Assembly (NCBI RefSeq): GCF_000367765.1
Contig: NZ_AORI01000008.1
Coordinates: 1-51,568, forward strand
DNA length: 51,568 bases
Source: Metamycoplasma auris 15026
Lineage (GTDB): Bacteria; Bacillota_I; Bacilli_A; Mycoplasmatales; Metamycoplasmataceae
Reading direction: 5' to 3'
The position numbers and the translations under genes were made by a program. Below are positions 10,441 through 20,744 of the stretch, piece after piece. Within the stretch, counting starts at the first letter, position 1. The number at the start of each line of letters is the position of its first letter. The notes under the pieces are model-generated. The model did no database searches. It worked only from the letters and a program-made list of their open reading frames with translations, and was not told the DNA's origin.

Positions 10441-12019
10441 CTAAATCACTTAAATCTAGATTTTCTAATCCAGCACTCAAATCTGCATCCTTTTTAAAAT
10501 CTTTCATTTTTGTTGAAGTAATTTTTTCATAGTCAGCAGCGATTTTTTCTTTACTTTTTTCTTCTTTTTTATTGATTTGTTCAGAGTATATATCCATATC
10601 ATAATCAATGGAGTTATTTAATTCCATTTGAATTTCTTCAAGTGCTTTTTCAATTTCATCATCAATGTTAGCTTCATTTAAATGTTTTTCAAAAGCTTTT
10701 TCAGTTTGGGATGCTTTTTGTCTTAATTCAGCTAGATCTTCATCAAATTCAGAAATATTGAATGAATAATCAAAAAGGCCAGTTTTTTTCTTTTGTGGTC
10801 TGCCAAATGATTTGATGTTTAGTTTCTTGCCTTCATATTTTAGTTGTGCTTCTTCTTCACTAATATTTGCATTATCAAAAGTATATTTAATGCCAAGTTG
10901 GTCAGCTTGTGCTTGGCTTATTATGTCAAGACGCACTCTAGTTAGCTCAGATGCCAATTTGACATTTTGTCCTTTTTTACCAATTGCTAGAGTGTGTTGT
11001 GCATTTGGCACAACTACAAGAAAACTATTAAAGTCAGCACGTGAATCTTCTTTATGAATAATATCAATAACTCTAGCAGGAGCAATGGCATTCATTACAA
11101 ATGTTGCCTTATCATCATCGTAAAGAATTAAATCAATTTTTTCTCCATTTAGTTGTCTAGAAATGGAATCAATTCTTTCGGAATTTTTTCCAATAATGCT
11201 ACCAATTTCTTCAAGTCCAAATGGTGCAAATTCACTTTTTCTGATGGCAACTTTTGCTCTTTCACCTGGAATTCTAACTACTCTAACTAATTCAATATAC
11301 CCAGCTGCTACTTCAGGAATTTCTTGGGCAATTAATTTGTTTAGCAGTTTTGATTCAATTGATGAAACAACGATTTGCGCATTTTTAGATTCTTGTTTAA
11401 CTTCTTCAATATAAACATCAATAAGATCACCTGGTTTAAGTGTTTCTAAAAGACGAATATTAGTAGTAGATGATGGCATATAAGCAACGCAGCCATCATT
11501 TAATTCCATTAGCGTTCCATTTTTTGTAATATTTGTAATCTTAGCCTTAACTACATCACCAACTAAATTGATATATTTTTGGTATGTTAACTGTTTTTCT
11601 AGTTCTCTAATTTGTTGATTAAAGATACTTAAAATTTTTTGATAATCTTTTTTAGCAAAACGTTCAAAGTCAATTTCATCAGAAATTAAATCACCTTCTT
11701 CAATGTTGGGATTTAGTTTCTTTGCTTCTTCAATAGTAATTTCAATGCATGGACAAAAATTGTCTTTTTCATCATCAGTTTTTGGTGCTTGAGTAACAAT
11801 TTTTGTATGATTAATAACACGAAATTCACGATTTTCTTTATCAATAATGAATTCTAGTTCAGCATCTGGATCATATTGGCCAACAATAACTTGTTCAACA
11901 GCACCTTTTAGAAGCTTAATAACTAAGTCTTCATCGATATTTTTAATCTTAGAAACATTGTATATTGCATTAAAAATTTCATTAGCTTTAGTATTTATAA
12001 TATTAGATTTACTGCCCAT
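10424..12019 (-). CDS. nusA: Transcription termination/antitermination factor NusA
   Basis: A 531-residue protein. Order: N-terminal RNA polymerase-binding domain, S1 domain (about residues 160-230), two KH domains including GIKYTFDNANISEEEAQ, and an acidic C-terminal tail rich in Asp/Glu of about 110 residues in place of the AR repeats of proteobacteria. The ATG at 12019 is preferred over one at 12052 because AGAGGAATT directly precedes it. The final sense codon is TGA (Trp), followed by TAA at 10424-10426. First gene of the operon. Confidence 0.96.
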
Positions 12020-12037
12020 AATTCCTCTTTTTATATT

Positions 12038-12074
12038 TGTATATTTTATCAAAAAAGAATTGGCAACTTGCCAA
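12038..12074 (-). promoter_or_regulatory. nusA promoter with overlapping dyad
   Basis: On the minus strand TTGCCA (12061-12066) and TATACA (12038-12043) are separated by exactly 17 nt. The -35 box lies inside a perfect dyad TTGGCAA-C-TTGCCAA (12060-12074), which could be an operator for the whole nusA-rlmH operon. Inferred by eye. Confidence 0.55.
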
Positions 12075-12169
12075 CCCTTTTTAACTTAATTAAAAACAGT
12101 ATAATTAATTTTAATGCATTTTTTTAATAAATGAAAGTAATTATAAAATTATTTTCTTTTGTGTGTAAG

Positions 12170-12214
12170 GTAGTTTTTTTAAAATCTAAAAAAGTTTTAT
12201 TTAAAAAAAACTAC
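12170..12214. repeat. Inverted repeat over the end of the PAP2 gene
   Basis: GTAGTTTTTTTAAA (12170-12183) and its complement at 12200-12214 (one extra base) form a 14-bp stem that includes the stop codon of the minus-strand gene. It may work as a terminator or 3' stabiliser, although no T tract follows. Confidence 0.4.
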
Positions 12215-13417
12215 TTTTTTATCTAATTGAATTTGAATTTGAGTAGCAACCTTTTTATTTTTAGATCAGTTTCTTTTTTTGGTTTTTAGTCCAATATAAT
12301 GTACGACTGCAACTAAAGGAATAGCTCATAAATAAGAAAAAGCAATGTCACTAACTCAGTGTCCGCGGTTAACAATAAGTCCAAAAGTCATTGATAAAAA
12401 ATACAATAAATAAATTACAATTCAAATAATCTTTTTTGCATTTAATTTCTTGCTGTTTGATAAGAAAAAGAAGAAAATAAGTCCGATGTTAAGAGTAGCG
12501 ACCACATGACCTGAAGGAAAAGCTCATCCAAATCAAACATTAAAGAAATGCATATGTGGATCTGGTTTAAAAGGTTTGCCATTTATAGAATACCAAGGAA
12601 GTTCAATGCTTAGAGGAATATTACCAGAAAATTTGCCATCGCCTAAATCATAACCATGCTTGATGCTGTTATGATTTAAATAATAATTTACTCAATCAGG
12701 ATGTTCTTGTTTAACATTTGCAAGTAAATCACCATAAATAACATTGTAATAAAAAGGTCTAGAAGTTAATCCTTTAACTAAGAAAATAATGATGTATGAA
12801 ATTACATTAAAAAGAATAAATTTAATTGCTTCAGTTCAGTATTTATTTGTTAAAAAATCTTCTCTTTTAGCAAATTTAAGATGTAAATATCAACCTCCTA
12901 GAATAAAGAAAAATAAATCAACAAAAATATTAGAAATTAAGGCAACTTTACGATAAATATATTTTGTTGCATATACAGCATCCCCCCCATTGTTGCCAAA
13001 ACCGTTGCCATTTTTTATTGCATTATGGGCATTTAAGGAAATCATAAAGATATAAATAATTGGATATATGATATAAACTAATCCTAAAAGTCATTTTATC
13101 TTTGATCAAAAATTCTTCTTTTTATTTTGGGTTTTATAGATAAAAAAACTTTCAAGAATAACCATTGTTACAAAAAATAAAAAGACACCTAATAAAGTAT
13201 CACCTGAGATCTCGATGAATACAGATCAGTATCTAACTAATTCATACTTTAAAAAACCTTTTTCAAAAAATCTTGCAAGTTTTAAATCAGACTGATAAGG
13301 ACTTGAAATAATAAAGGCAACCAAAGAAACAAAAAATAAAATAAGCAAACTAAAAAATACTAAATTAAAGATAGTGTCTTTATCTTTGATATTTTTTTGT
13401 ATCATATTATTTTGCAT
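12197..13417 (-). CDS. PAP2-family membrane phosphatase (copy A)
   Basis: A 406-residue integral membrane protein with PAP2/acid-phosphatase motifs: KGLTSRP, PSGHVVATL and NRGHWVSD. These give the Arg, PSGH His and HxxxD residues of the active site of lipid phosphatases. At least six hydrophobic segments are visible. It probably dephosphorylates a phospholipid or prenyl phosphate at the membrane. The start at 13417 is set by alignment with the paralogue at 36585, whose first codons correspond. There is no Shine-Dalgarno. A G7 run in the coding strand (plus-strand C7 at 12982-12988) is unusual in this genome. In-frame TGA codons are Trp. Confidence 0.85.
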
Positions 13418-13561
13418 AATTAATTTTTGTATATTAATATTAATAATATCAATAAAAAACAATAATTTTCTTAATTTATTTTTGTTTAAATACTACTAAT
13501 TAAACAATGATTGAAATATATAAAAAAAGATTGAATAGTTATTGAAATTTCATTAAAAAAA

Positions 13562-13601
13562 TCCAAATAAAAACCTCAAGACTATGCAAACTCATTGAGG
13601 T
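13562..13601 (-). terminator. Intrinsic terminator of tex
   Basis: On the minus strand ACCTCAA and TTGAGGT (plus-strand arms 13595-13601 and 13573-13579) form a 7-bp stem followed by TTTTTATTT. Confidence 0.7.
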
Positions 13602-13665
13602 ATTTTATTTGCTTTTGGAGGATTGTAACAAGAATTGTTTTTTATTGTCTTTAAGAATAGAAAAA

Positions 13666-15831
13666 CTAAGCATTTTTTCAAATAATTTTTCCTTGAATTT
13701 TTTTAGTTTCTTTATCAAAGTCAATAATTTGAATGTTGATATTATCGCCAATAGAAACAACTTCGGATGGATGGTTAATGAAATGATTTGCATCCCTTTT
13801 CATATTTGTTATATGTATTAAAACATTTTCTTTTAGTCCAATATAAACAAAGATTCCAAAGTTTGTAATATTTTGCACTTGGCCAATTAATTCTTGACCT
13901 ATAAAAATATCTTCAAATTTTAATACTTTATCATTAACAATGAATCCTTTTTTATCATCTCTAATATCTTTTCCTGGAGCTATTAGTGAATCAATAATTA
14001 AACTAATTTCATATTCATTAGAATTAAGTTGGTCTGCTAATTCTTTTTTATTGACATCTAAAAGAAGTTGCTTATTAATATTATTTAAATCAATTTTTAA
14101 GGTTTCTACTATTTTATTTGCTAAAGGATATGAATCTGGATGAATATTTGTTTTATCATAAAAGTTTTCTGAGTCATAAATTCTTAAAAACCCCGCACTT
14201 TGTTCATAAGCTTTGGCACCTAGTCCTTTAACTTTTTTTAGTTCATCTCTTGATTTAAAAAGTCCATTTTCTTTCCGATAATCAACAATGTTTTTGGCAA
14301 TCGTTTTAGAAAGACCTGAAACATATTCCAAAATAAATTTTGTTGCGGTATTTAAATCAACTCCTACCATGTTAACGGCCTTTTCTACTTTGAATGCTAG
14401 TTTGTTAGCCAATTCTTTTTGGTTAACATCATGTTGGTATTGACCAATACCTAATGATTTAGGATCAATTTTAATTAATTCATTCAAAGGATCCTGGAAC
14501 TTACGTCCAATATTAATAGCGCTTCTATATTCTAATTCAAGATCTGGAAATTCTTCTTGAGCAATTTTGGATGCTGAGTATACAGAAGCTCCTACTTCAC
14601 TAACAATTGCGAATTTGGTATTCAAATTCTTATTGTTTGCATGGCGGTTAGTTAGTAATTTTGCAACAAATTCTTCGGTTTCTCTACTTGCAGTACCATT
14701 ACCAATGACAATTAAATCAATTGGATATGTATCAAGAATTTGGTGCATCTTTTTAACTGTTTCTAAGAAATTTTCTTTGGAATTTGAAAATGGATAAACA
14801 ACAAAACCTTCTAAATAATTACCATTTTGGTCAATAACAACACATTTGCAGCCATTTGTATATCCTGGATCAATGGAAAGAATTCTTTTGTTTTTGGTAG
14901 CTGGAGATAGAAGTAAATCTTCAAGATTTTTAGCAAATACTTCAATAGCTTCAATTTCAGCTTTTTTAAATAAATCAGTTTTAATTTCACGAATAATTGA
15001 AGGAATAATTAAACGATCTAAAGCATCCTTGATTGCTTCATTGATGATTTTAGCAGTTCTTTTATTAACAAAGAATTTGTTATTCAAATGATAAGTAATT
15101 ACTTTTTCATTGAATTCAATTGTGTAAGATAGAATATTTTTTTCTTCGCCTCTTGAAATTGCTAGAATTCGGTGGTTAGGAATATTTTTAACTTTTTCTT
15201 TGTAATCATAATATTGTTTGAAAATCAATCCTGGATCATCAACATTTTTTTTCTTAGTAATAATCATTCCATAATCAAACAATTGATTTTTTACATATTC
15301 TCTGACACTTATATCTTGTGAAATTTCTTGGGCAATGATATATTTAGTTTGCTCAATTACTTCATCAGCATTTTTTAAAGTATCATTGTTAACATATTTT
15401 CTTGCTTCATGAAAAACATTAAATTTTTCATCTGTGTTAGTCATAATTAACTGCGCAAGAGGACCAAGTCCTAGTGCTAAAGCATCAGTAGCTTTTGTTT
15501 TTTTACCGACTTTAAAAGGTTCATAAATGTTTTCAACTTCTTGTTTAGTTTGGGCTTCTAAAATCTTTTTTTCAATCTCAGGATTAAGAAGTTTCTTTTC
15601 TTCTAAAATTGATTTAACATATTCTTTTCTTTTTTGAAGTTCAACATCATATTCATATAAAGTAGCAACAGCTTGCACTTGTTCTTCATCAAGGCCACCA
15701 GTTACTTCTTTTCTATAACGTGAAATAAAAGGAACGGTAGCTCCTTCATTTAGAAGTTCAAGAGTTTTTTTAACTTGTTCTTCTTTGATTTGCATTTTTT
15801 TAGCGACATTTGCTATTGATAGATTGCTCAT
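13666..15831 (-). CDS. tex: Tex-family S1 RNA-binding protein
   Basis: A 721-residue transcription accessory protein of the Tex/YqgF type. Order: N-terminal helical region (with VPFISRYRKEVTGGLDEEQ), YqgF-like RNase H fold (RILSIDPGYTNGCKCVVID), helix-hairpin-helix (FKSRDELKKVKGLGAKAYEQ), and a C-terminal S1 domain (GQVQNITNFGIFVYIGLKENVL). It binds nucleic acids; its exact role in mollicutes is undefined. The gene extends through a TGA codon (13678-13680) to TAG at 13666-13668. Monocistronic by its spacing and terminator. Confidence 0.95.
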
Positions 15832-15853
15832 ATTTGTATTCCAGTTTCAGCTT

Positions 15854-15916
15854 TTTATTTTTATTGCAATATTTTTAGGTTAAAAAATTAAAAATAAGAA
15901 GTGCAATAAAAATAAA
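15854..15916. repeat. 15-bp inverted repeat between tex and tmcAL
   Basis: TTTATTTTTATTGCA (15854-15868) and TGCAATAAAAATAAA (15902-15916) are perfect complements with a 33-nt spacer, placed between two divergent genes. It could be a shared operator or a cruciform. A TATAAT at 15947-15952 is a likely -10 for tmcAL. Confidence 0.5.
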
Positions 15917-16021
15917 TTACATTAAATTTTATTGTAATTATATTACTATAATTTAAGTTAATTAATTGTTATTTGAAGCATTTGCATAACAAGAATAAAA
16001 GATGATTTTTTAAGGATTCTT

Positions 16022-16918
16022 ATGAAAAAAATTGGTTTAATTGCAGAATTTAATCCATTTCATAATGGACATATTCATCTATTAGACCAAATTAAAAAAA
16101 AATATCCATCTTCCAAAATAATAGTAGCGCTTTCTTCCAATTACACTCAAAGGGGTGAAATTGCAGTTGCTTCTTTTGGCAAAAGAAAAAAAATTGCTAA
16201 AAAATATGGCGCTAACAAAGTCTATAAACTAGATTTTAAAACCTCAACGCAAGCTGCAACAATTTTTGCTTCCAATGCAATTAAACTTTTAGCTAAAAAA
16301 AATATTGATGTACTTTTTTTTGGTGTTTCAGATACAAATGATATTAATAAATATATAAAAGCAGCAAAAATAATCAAGCAAAACAAAGACATTTATAATC
16401 AAAATATTAAAAAGATTTTAAAAGAAGGAAAATCATATGTTGCTGCTTCTTTTTTAGCTTTAAAAACATTGATGGATGAAAAAGATATTCCACAAGATAT
16501 TTTAGGTTTTGAATATACAAAATATATCATTGATAATAATCTAAAAATAAAACTAGATTGCATTAAAAGAAGTGTACCCCATGGAGCACAAGAAAATAAT
16601 TCAATCTATGCTTCTGGCACACAATTAAGAGCAATGATTAAAGAAAAAAAAGATATTTCACTATATAGTCCATTGCAGATTAAAAATCCTAAAAAAATTG
16701 AAGATACCTATCCGAAATTCCAAAAAATAGTTAAGAAATTTGATGCAAAAAAACTTGCAAAAATAATGCTTATGTCAGAAGGGATGGAAAATCTTTTTAA
16801 AAAAAATATTGATGCCAAATCTTATGATGAATTTGTGTCAGCTTGCACTTCTAAAAGATATACATCATCAAGAATTAAGCGAGTTTATTTGTATGTACTA
16901 AAAAAGATTTTTAAATAA
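16022..16918 (+). CDS. tmcAL: tRNA(Met) cytidine acetate ligase TmcAL
   Basis: A 298-residue nucleotidyltransferase-fold protein. MKKIGLIAEFNPFHNGHIHLL carries the HxGH motif and matches the TmcAL/YlbM family, which makes N4-acetylcytidine at the wobble position of elongator tRNA-Met using acetate and ATP. ALSSNYTQRGEIAVASFGKRKK is another family block. It is about 100 residues shorter than B. subtilis TmcAL, the C-terminal part being reduced, as in other mycoplasmas. TTAAGGA is the ribosome site. Confidence 0.88.
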   Translation: MKKIGLIAEFNPFHNGHIHLLDQIKKKYPSSKIIVALSSNYTQRGEIAVASFGKRKKIAKKYGANKVYKLDFKTSTQAATIFASNAIKLLAKKNIDVLFFGVSDTNDINKYIKAAKIIKQNKDIYNQNIKKILKEGKSYVAASFLALKTLMDEKDIPQDILGFEYTKYIIDNNLKIKLDCIKRSVPHGAQENNSIYASGTQLRAMIKEKKDISLYSPLQIKNPKKIEDTYPKFQKIVKKFDAKKLAKIMLMSEGMENLFKKNIDAKSYDEFVSACTSKRYTSSRIKRVYLYVLKKIFK

Positions 16919-16960
16919 AAATTTCAATCATGACTCAACACTATAGAGATTGAAATTTTT
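16917..16960. terminator. Bidirectional terminator between tmcAL and the cyclo-ligase
   Basis: Perfect 13-bp arms 16917-16929 (AAAAATTTCAATC) and 16948-16960, overlapping the stop codons of both convergent genes. Confidence 0.9.
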
Positions 16961-17523
16961 TATTTTTTTATATAGATATTTTTTTCAGTGATAATTAAAT
17001 CAAGTGCAATGTCATGTGATTCAAAAACAATTTCTTCATTTAGTTTTTGACTTTCAAAAGCAAGTCCTATTTTAAGATAGTTTTCTTTGTTTGCATGAAA
17101 GAAAAAATCATAATAGCCACCTCCCATACCAAGGCGATTTAAGTTTAAATCAAAAGCAACTAGGGGACAAAAAATACACTCAATTTGATTTAGATTTGTT
17201 TGGATTGGATTAAGAGGTTCTTTGATTTTAAATCTATTTAAAATATATTTAGAATCTCTATTTATTCAAACCATTTTCATTTCGTTTTTGTTTATTACAA
17301 AAGGGACATAAACAAAAATTTTATTTAAGAAACACCATTCAATAATTTCAGTAGTTTGCACTTCGAATTGATTTGCTAAATAAATGCCAATATGTTTAAA
17401 ATTATTTTCTTTAATAAAATCAATAGTTTTCTTTGTTATTTCTCAATTGGATTCTAAAAAATAATCTACATTGAGATTTTTTCTTTCATTAAGTTTGATT
17501 TTTCTTATTTCATTTTTATCCAT
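16960..17523 (-). CDS. 5-formyltetrahydrofolate cyclo-ligase
   Basis: A 187-residue enzyme converting 5-formyl-THF to 5,10-methenyl-THF with ATP. The C-terminal signature PLVAFDLNLNRLGMGGGYYD (about residues 125-144) contains the family GxGxGYYD loop; the N-terminal RKIKLNERKN provides the ATP-binding basic residues. The gene is continuous only with TGA as Trp. A minus-strand TAAAAT (17534-17539) lies 10 nt before the ATG and no Shine-Dalgarno is visible, so the mRNA may be leaderless. Confidence 0.92.
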
Positions 17524-17693
17524 TATAAAATTTATTTTATCCCTTAATAATTTAGGTATTTCTTTGTTTTATTATTTTATGGTAAAAAATTAAGATTACT
17601 TTTTTTAGATTAAGAGTTTTTTAGTTTTAAAAAATGATTGAAACTTAGAATAATTAAATAAAAGAAAATGACCTTTTTAATAATGATGTAACT

Positions 17694-17699
17694 TATAAT
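17694..17699 (+). promoter_or_regulatory. -10 box of the HTH-methylase gene
   Basis: Perfect TATAAT ending 9 nt before the ATG at 17709, which predicts a leaderless transcript, or a 20-nt leader if the second ATG (17727) is used. Confidence 0.6.
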
Positions 17700-17708
17700 A
17701 TACATTTT

Positions 17709-18776
17709 ATGATAAACTTATTGATTATGGAAAAAGAATTATTATTATCTTTTGGTAATCGCATTAAATTTCTAAGAGAAAAAAGAAATTTATCTCAAGA
17801 TATGCTATCTAATATATGTAATTTTAAAAGAGAATATCTTTCAAGAATTGAAAAAGGTAAGGCAAATGTTACTTTGGGAACAGCTTATAAGTTAGCAAAT
17901 GCTTTTAGTGTTGAAATTAGTTATTTATTTGCTTCAAATGCAAATATAAAACCTAAACCATTTGTGAAATGAGCAGGTGGCAAAAACCAAATTATTGATA
18001 AATTAAAAGATTTTCTTCCTAAAGAATTTAATCGATATTATGAGCCTTTTGTGGGTGGTGGAGCACTACTTTTTTATTTAAAACCAAATAAAGCAATTAT
18101 TAATGATAGCAACAAGGAATTAATTTATGCTTATCAGAGTTTTTTAGATGAAGCAAAGTTTTATAAGTTAATCAAAGAATTAGAATGCCACGAAGTAAAA
18201 CATTGCGAAGAATACTACTATCAAATTCGAAACTGAGATAGAGATGCGAATTTTAAAAATCTTAAAGATTATAAAAGAGCAGCAAGATTAATTTATTTAA
18301 ATAAAGCATGTTTTAATGGACTTTATAGAGTTAATTCTAGCGGTTTTTATAATACTCCTTTTGGTAATAAGGAAAAAATAAATACTTTTGATAAAAATAA
18401 TTTTTTGGATATTTATAAGTATTTTTCAAATGCCATAATTGAAATTAAAAATGAGGATTTTGAACAAAGTGTCAAAGATGCAAAAAAAGACGATTTTGTT
18501 TATTTTGATCCTCCTTATGATGTTTATGAAAATAAATCTTCATTTACAAGTTATAATTCCAAAAAATTTGGTAAAGAAGAACAAATTCGTTTAAGAGACT
18601 TAATTATAAAATTATCAAAAAAAGGTGTCAAAGTGATGATATCAAATAGCAATACTCCTTTTATTAATGAGTTATATAGAAATTTCAATAAACATATAGT
18701 TCAAGCTAAAAGAATAATTAATTCCGATGCAAAAAAAAGAGGATATATAGAAGAATTAATTATTACTAATTATTAG
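17709..18776 (+). CDS. XRE-type HTH fused to Dam/DpnM-like GATC adenine methyltransferase
   Basis: A 355-residue two-domain protein in one unbroken frame. Residues about 10-75 are a Cro/CI-type HTH (FGNRIKFLREKRNLSQ, IEKGKANVTLGTAYKLANAF). After a short link the methylase begins at FVKWAGGKNQ (about 84-93), with YEPFVGGGALLFYL (SAM binding), ACFNGLYRVNSSG, and DPPY at 267-270 followed by SSFTSY. This order is that of M.DpnII/Dam, N6-adenine methylases of GATC; target specificity is inferred from the similarity. The junction is a TGA Trp codon at 17970-17972. The DpnII-like nuclease follows directly. The fused HTH suggests that the methylase represses its own operon, as M.SsoII-type enzymes do. 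An alternative start is 17727. The module is on the plus strand between minus-strand housekeeping genes and was probably acquired. Confidence 0.9.
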
Positions 18777-18787
18777 GAAAATAAAAC

Positions 18788-18798
18788 ATGAAAAAAAA
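18788..18798 (+). other. Out-of-frame start and A8 tract of the restriction endonuclease
   Basis: AGGA (18775-18778) is well placed for the ATG at 18788, but the eight A residues after it (18791-18798) put that ATG out of frame with the nuclease. Read as it stands, it gives a peptide of about 26 residues. Removing one A restores a start MKKRIDELLDTMKKSIADW, which aligns with the DpnII N-terminus. This is a slippage-type switch, or a homopolymer sequencing error. Confidence 0.65.
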
Positions 18799-18821
18799 GA
18801 ATTGATGAATTGTTGGACACA

Positions 18822-19646
18822 ATGAAAAAAAGCATCGCGGATTGAAATTATTACTCAGATTCTTCACAAATTAAATCAAATTCAACATTAAAAAAAGGAA
18901 AATTAGACAAACTTAATTCAATAATTAACTCAGAGAAAATGAAGGAAGATTTTATAAATCTAATAAAAGAAGACCCTAGTGTATTAGAAGTAATTCCGAT
19001 ATTATTAGCATCAAGAGATACAACAATATTTATTGATGATGATAAAAATGGTATCGAGTTTGATTTTTTAAATTTTAAAAATAAGTTAGATGAATATGCA
19101 ACTTTTATGGAAAAAAGCGGGCTATTTAACTTTTTTAAAGAAAATAATATTAATAATTTAAATGACTATGTTGCAGGCGTTGAAGTAGGTTTAAGTAGTA
19201 ATGCAAGAAAAAACCGTAGTGGTAAGAAAATGGAGGCTATTGTTGAAAAACATTTAATTCAAGCTTCTTTATTAAAAGACAAAGATTATTTTTGTCAAAT
19301 TTCTAGTAAGAATATGGCTAAGATGTTTAATCTTAAAAATATTGAAACAATTAAAGAAAAGACTTTTGATTTTGTTGTGCAATATAATAACCAAATATAT
19401 GCAATTGAATGTAATTATTACAATACACAAGGCTCAAAAGTATCTGAAATAGTAAGAAGTTATAAATCAGTCGTAAATAATTTTAAAGAAATAGAAAGAT
19501 TTCATTTTTTATGAATTACTGATGGTTTAGGTTGAAAAAAACAAAAAAATAACTTGGCTGATGCCTTAGACTCAATAGTTAATATATTCAATATTTCCGA
19601 TTTAGAAAATAAAGGAATAATTGGAATTATAAAAGAAATAAAATAG
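18822..19646 (+). CDS. DpnII-like type II restriction endonuclease (GATC), possibly switched off
   Basis: From the in-frame ATG at 18822 the protein has 274 residues. With one A fewer in the upstream tract it would start at 18788 and have about 285, close to DpnII. Matches to the DpnII family include YATFMEKSGLFNFF, YVAGVEVGLSSNARKNRSGKKME and FDFVVQ...YAIECNYYNTQGSKVSE (a PD-(D/E)xK-like core, D...ECN), then WITDGLGW, where both Trp are TGA. It would cut unmethylated GATC, partnered by the upstream methylase. It shares the reading frame of the methylase and is separated from it by one TAG. The start at 18822 lacks a good ribosome site. Confidence 0.8.
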
Positions 19647-19673
19647 AATGATTGTTCTTCTTTAATTTCAATA

Positions 19674-19718
19674 AAAAATTCAAACACAATTGCCTTAAAA
19701 AAGAGTGTTTGAATTTTT
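19674..19718. terminator. Bidirectional terminator after the R-M module
   Basis: Perfect 14-bp arms 19674-19687 (AAAAATTCAAACAC) and 19705-19718, between the convergent nuclease and iminopeptidase genes. Confidence 0.9.
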
Positions 19719-19729
19719 AAAATCATTTT

Positions 19730-20665
19730 TTAAAGTTTCTTAAATTCTTCTGTTGCTTCAATTAGTTTGTTAGCAATTGCTTCTTCTTTGGATGAATGAC
19801 CAGCAGGTAGAATATATAGTTTTGAATTATTTAGATTTTTATGTACTAAATAAGCGCCAATAGGACGACAAATTAAATCATATCTGCCATGAACTATAAT
19901 GGTTGGAATATCTTTAATTTTTTTTATATTATTTAAAATAAAGTTGTCATCTTCTAAAAAAATATCATTAATAAAATAATGGTTTTCAAGTCTAGCTAAT
20001 TCTAAGTTTGCTTTGTTATCTTCTAAAATAGATTCAAGATCAGGAAGTGTATTTATTGCAACATTGGATAGTTCTCATTTAGCTCAATGATATGCAGCTT
20101 TATAAGCAATATCTAAGTCATCTGAATTTAGATACTTATGATATGAAGCTATCATATTGTTTCTTTCTTCTTTTGGAATAAAAGAAATATAGGAATCAAA
20201 ACCATCAGGTGAAAAGTATGAGGTTCCTTCTTGATATAAAAAGAAATTATCTTCTTTACGTCCTAAGAAAACTCCTCTTAAAATTAGTCCTTTAGTTTGC
20301 TTTGGATGCAATATTGCATAAATTAAACTTAAACAAGAACCTCAAGAGCCACCAAATAAAATTCATTCTTTGATATTTAGATGCTCTCTTAGTTTTTCTA
20401 TATCCGAAACTAAATCAAGAGTTGTGTTGTTTTTAATTTCAGCAGAAGGAATTGATTTGCCGCATCCTCTTTGGTCAAAAAGAATAATTCGGTAGAATTT
20501 CGGATCAAAATATTGGCGTGATGATTCAGAAATACCTCCGCCAGGGCCTCCATGCACAAATAAAATTGGGCGACCATTCGGATTTCCTACCTCTTCGAAA
20601 TAAATTGTATGAATTTCATCAACTTTGAGAAAACCGCTGTTATATGGCTCAATTGGTTCAAACAT
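19730..20665 (-). CDS. pip: Proline iminopeptidase
   Basis: A 311-residue alpha/beta hydrolase of peptidase family S33, which removes N-terminal proline from peptides in the cytoplasm. Visible: oxyanion motif HGGPGGG (about residues 39-45), DQRGCGKS, nucleophile elbow GGSWGSCLSL (Ser at about 107), and the C-terminal D...H triad in VHGRYDLICRP and LPAGHSS. Length is normal. TGA codons are Trp. It would supply proline from imported peptides, consistent with a parasite without amino-acid synthesis. Confidence 0.93.
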
Positions 20666-20744
20666 AAATTACCTTTCTTTTTTATTAATTTTTAGATAGA
20701 TTTTAAAAATGGTTTTTTAACTGATTAATTTAACTTTTAATTCT

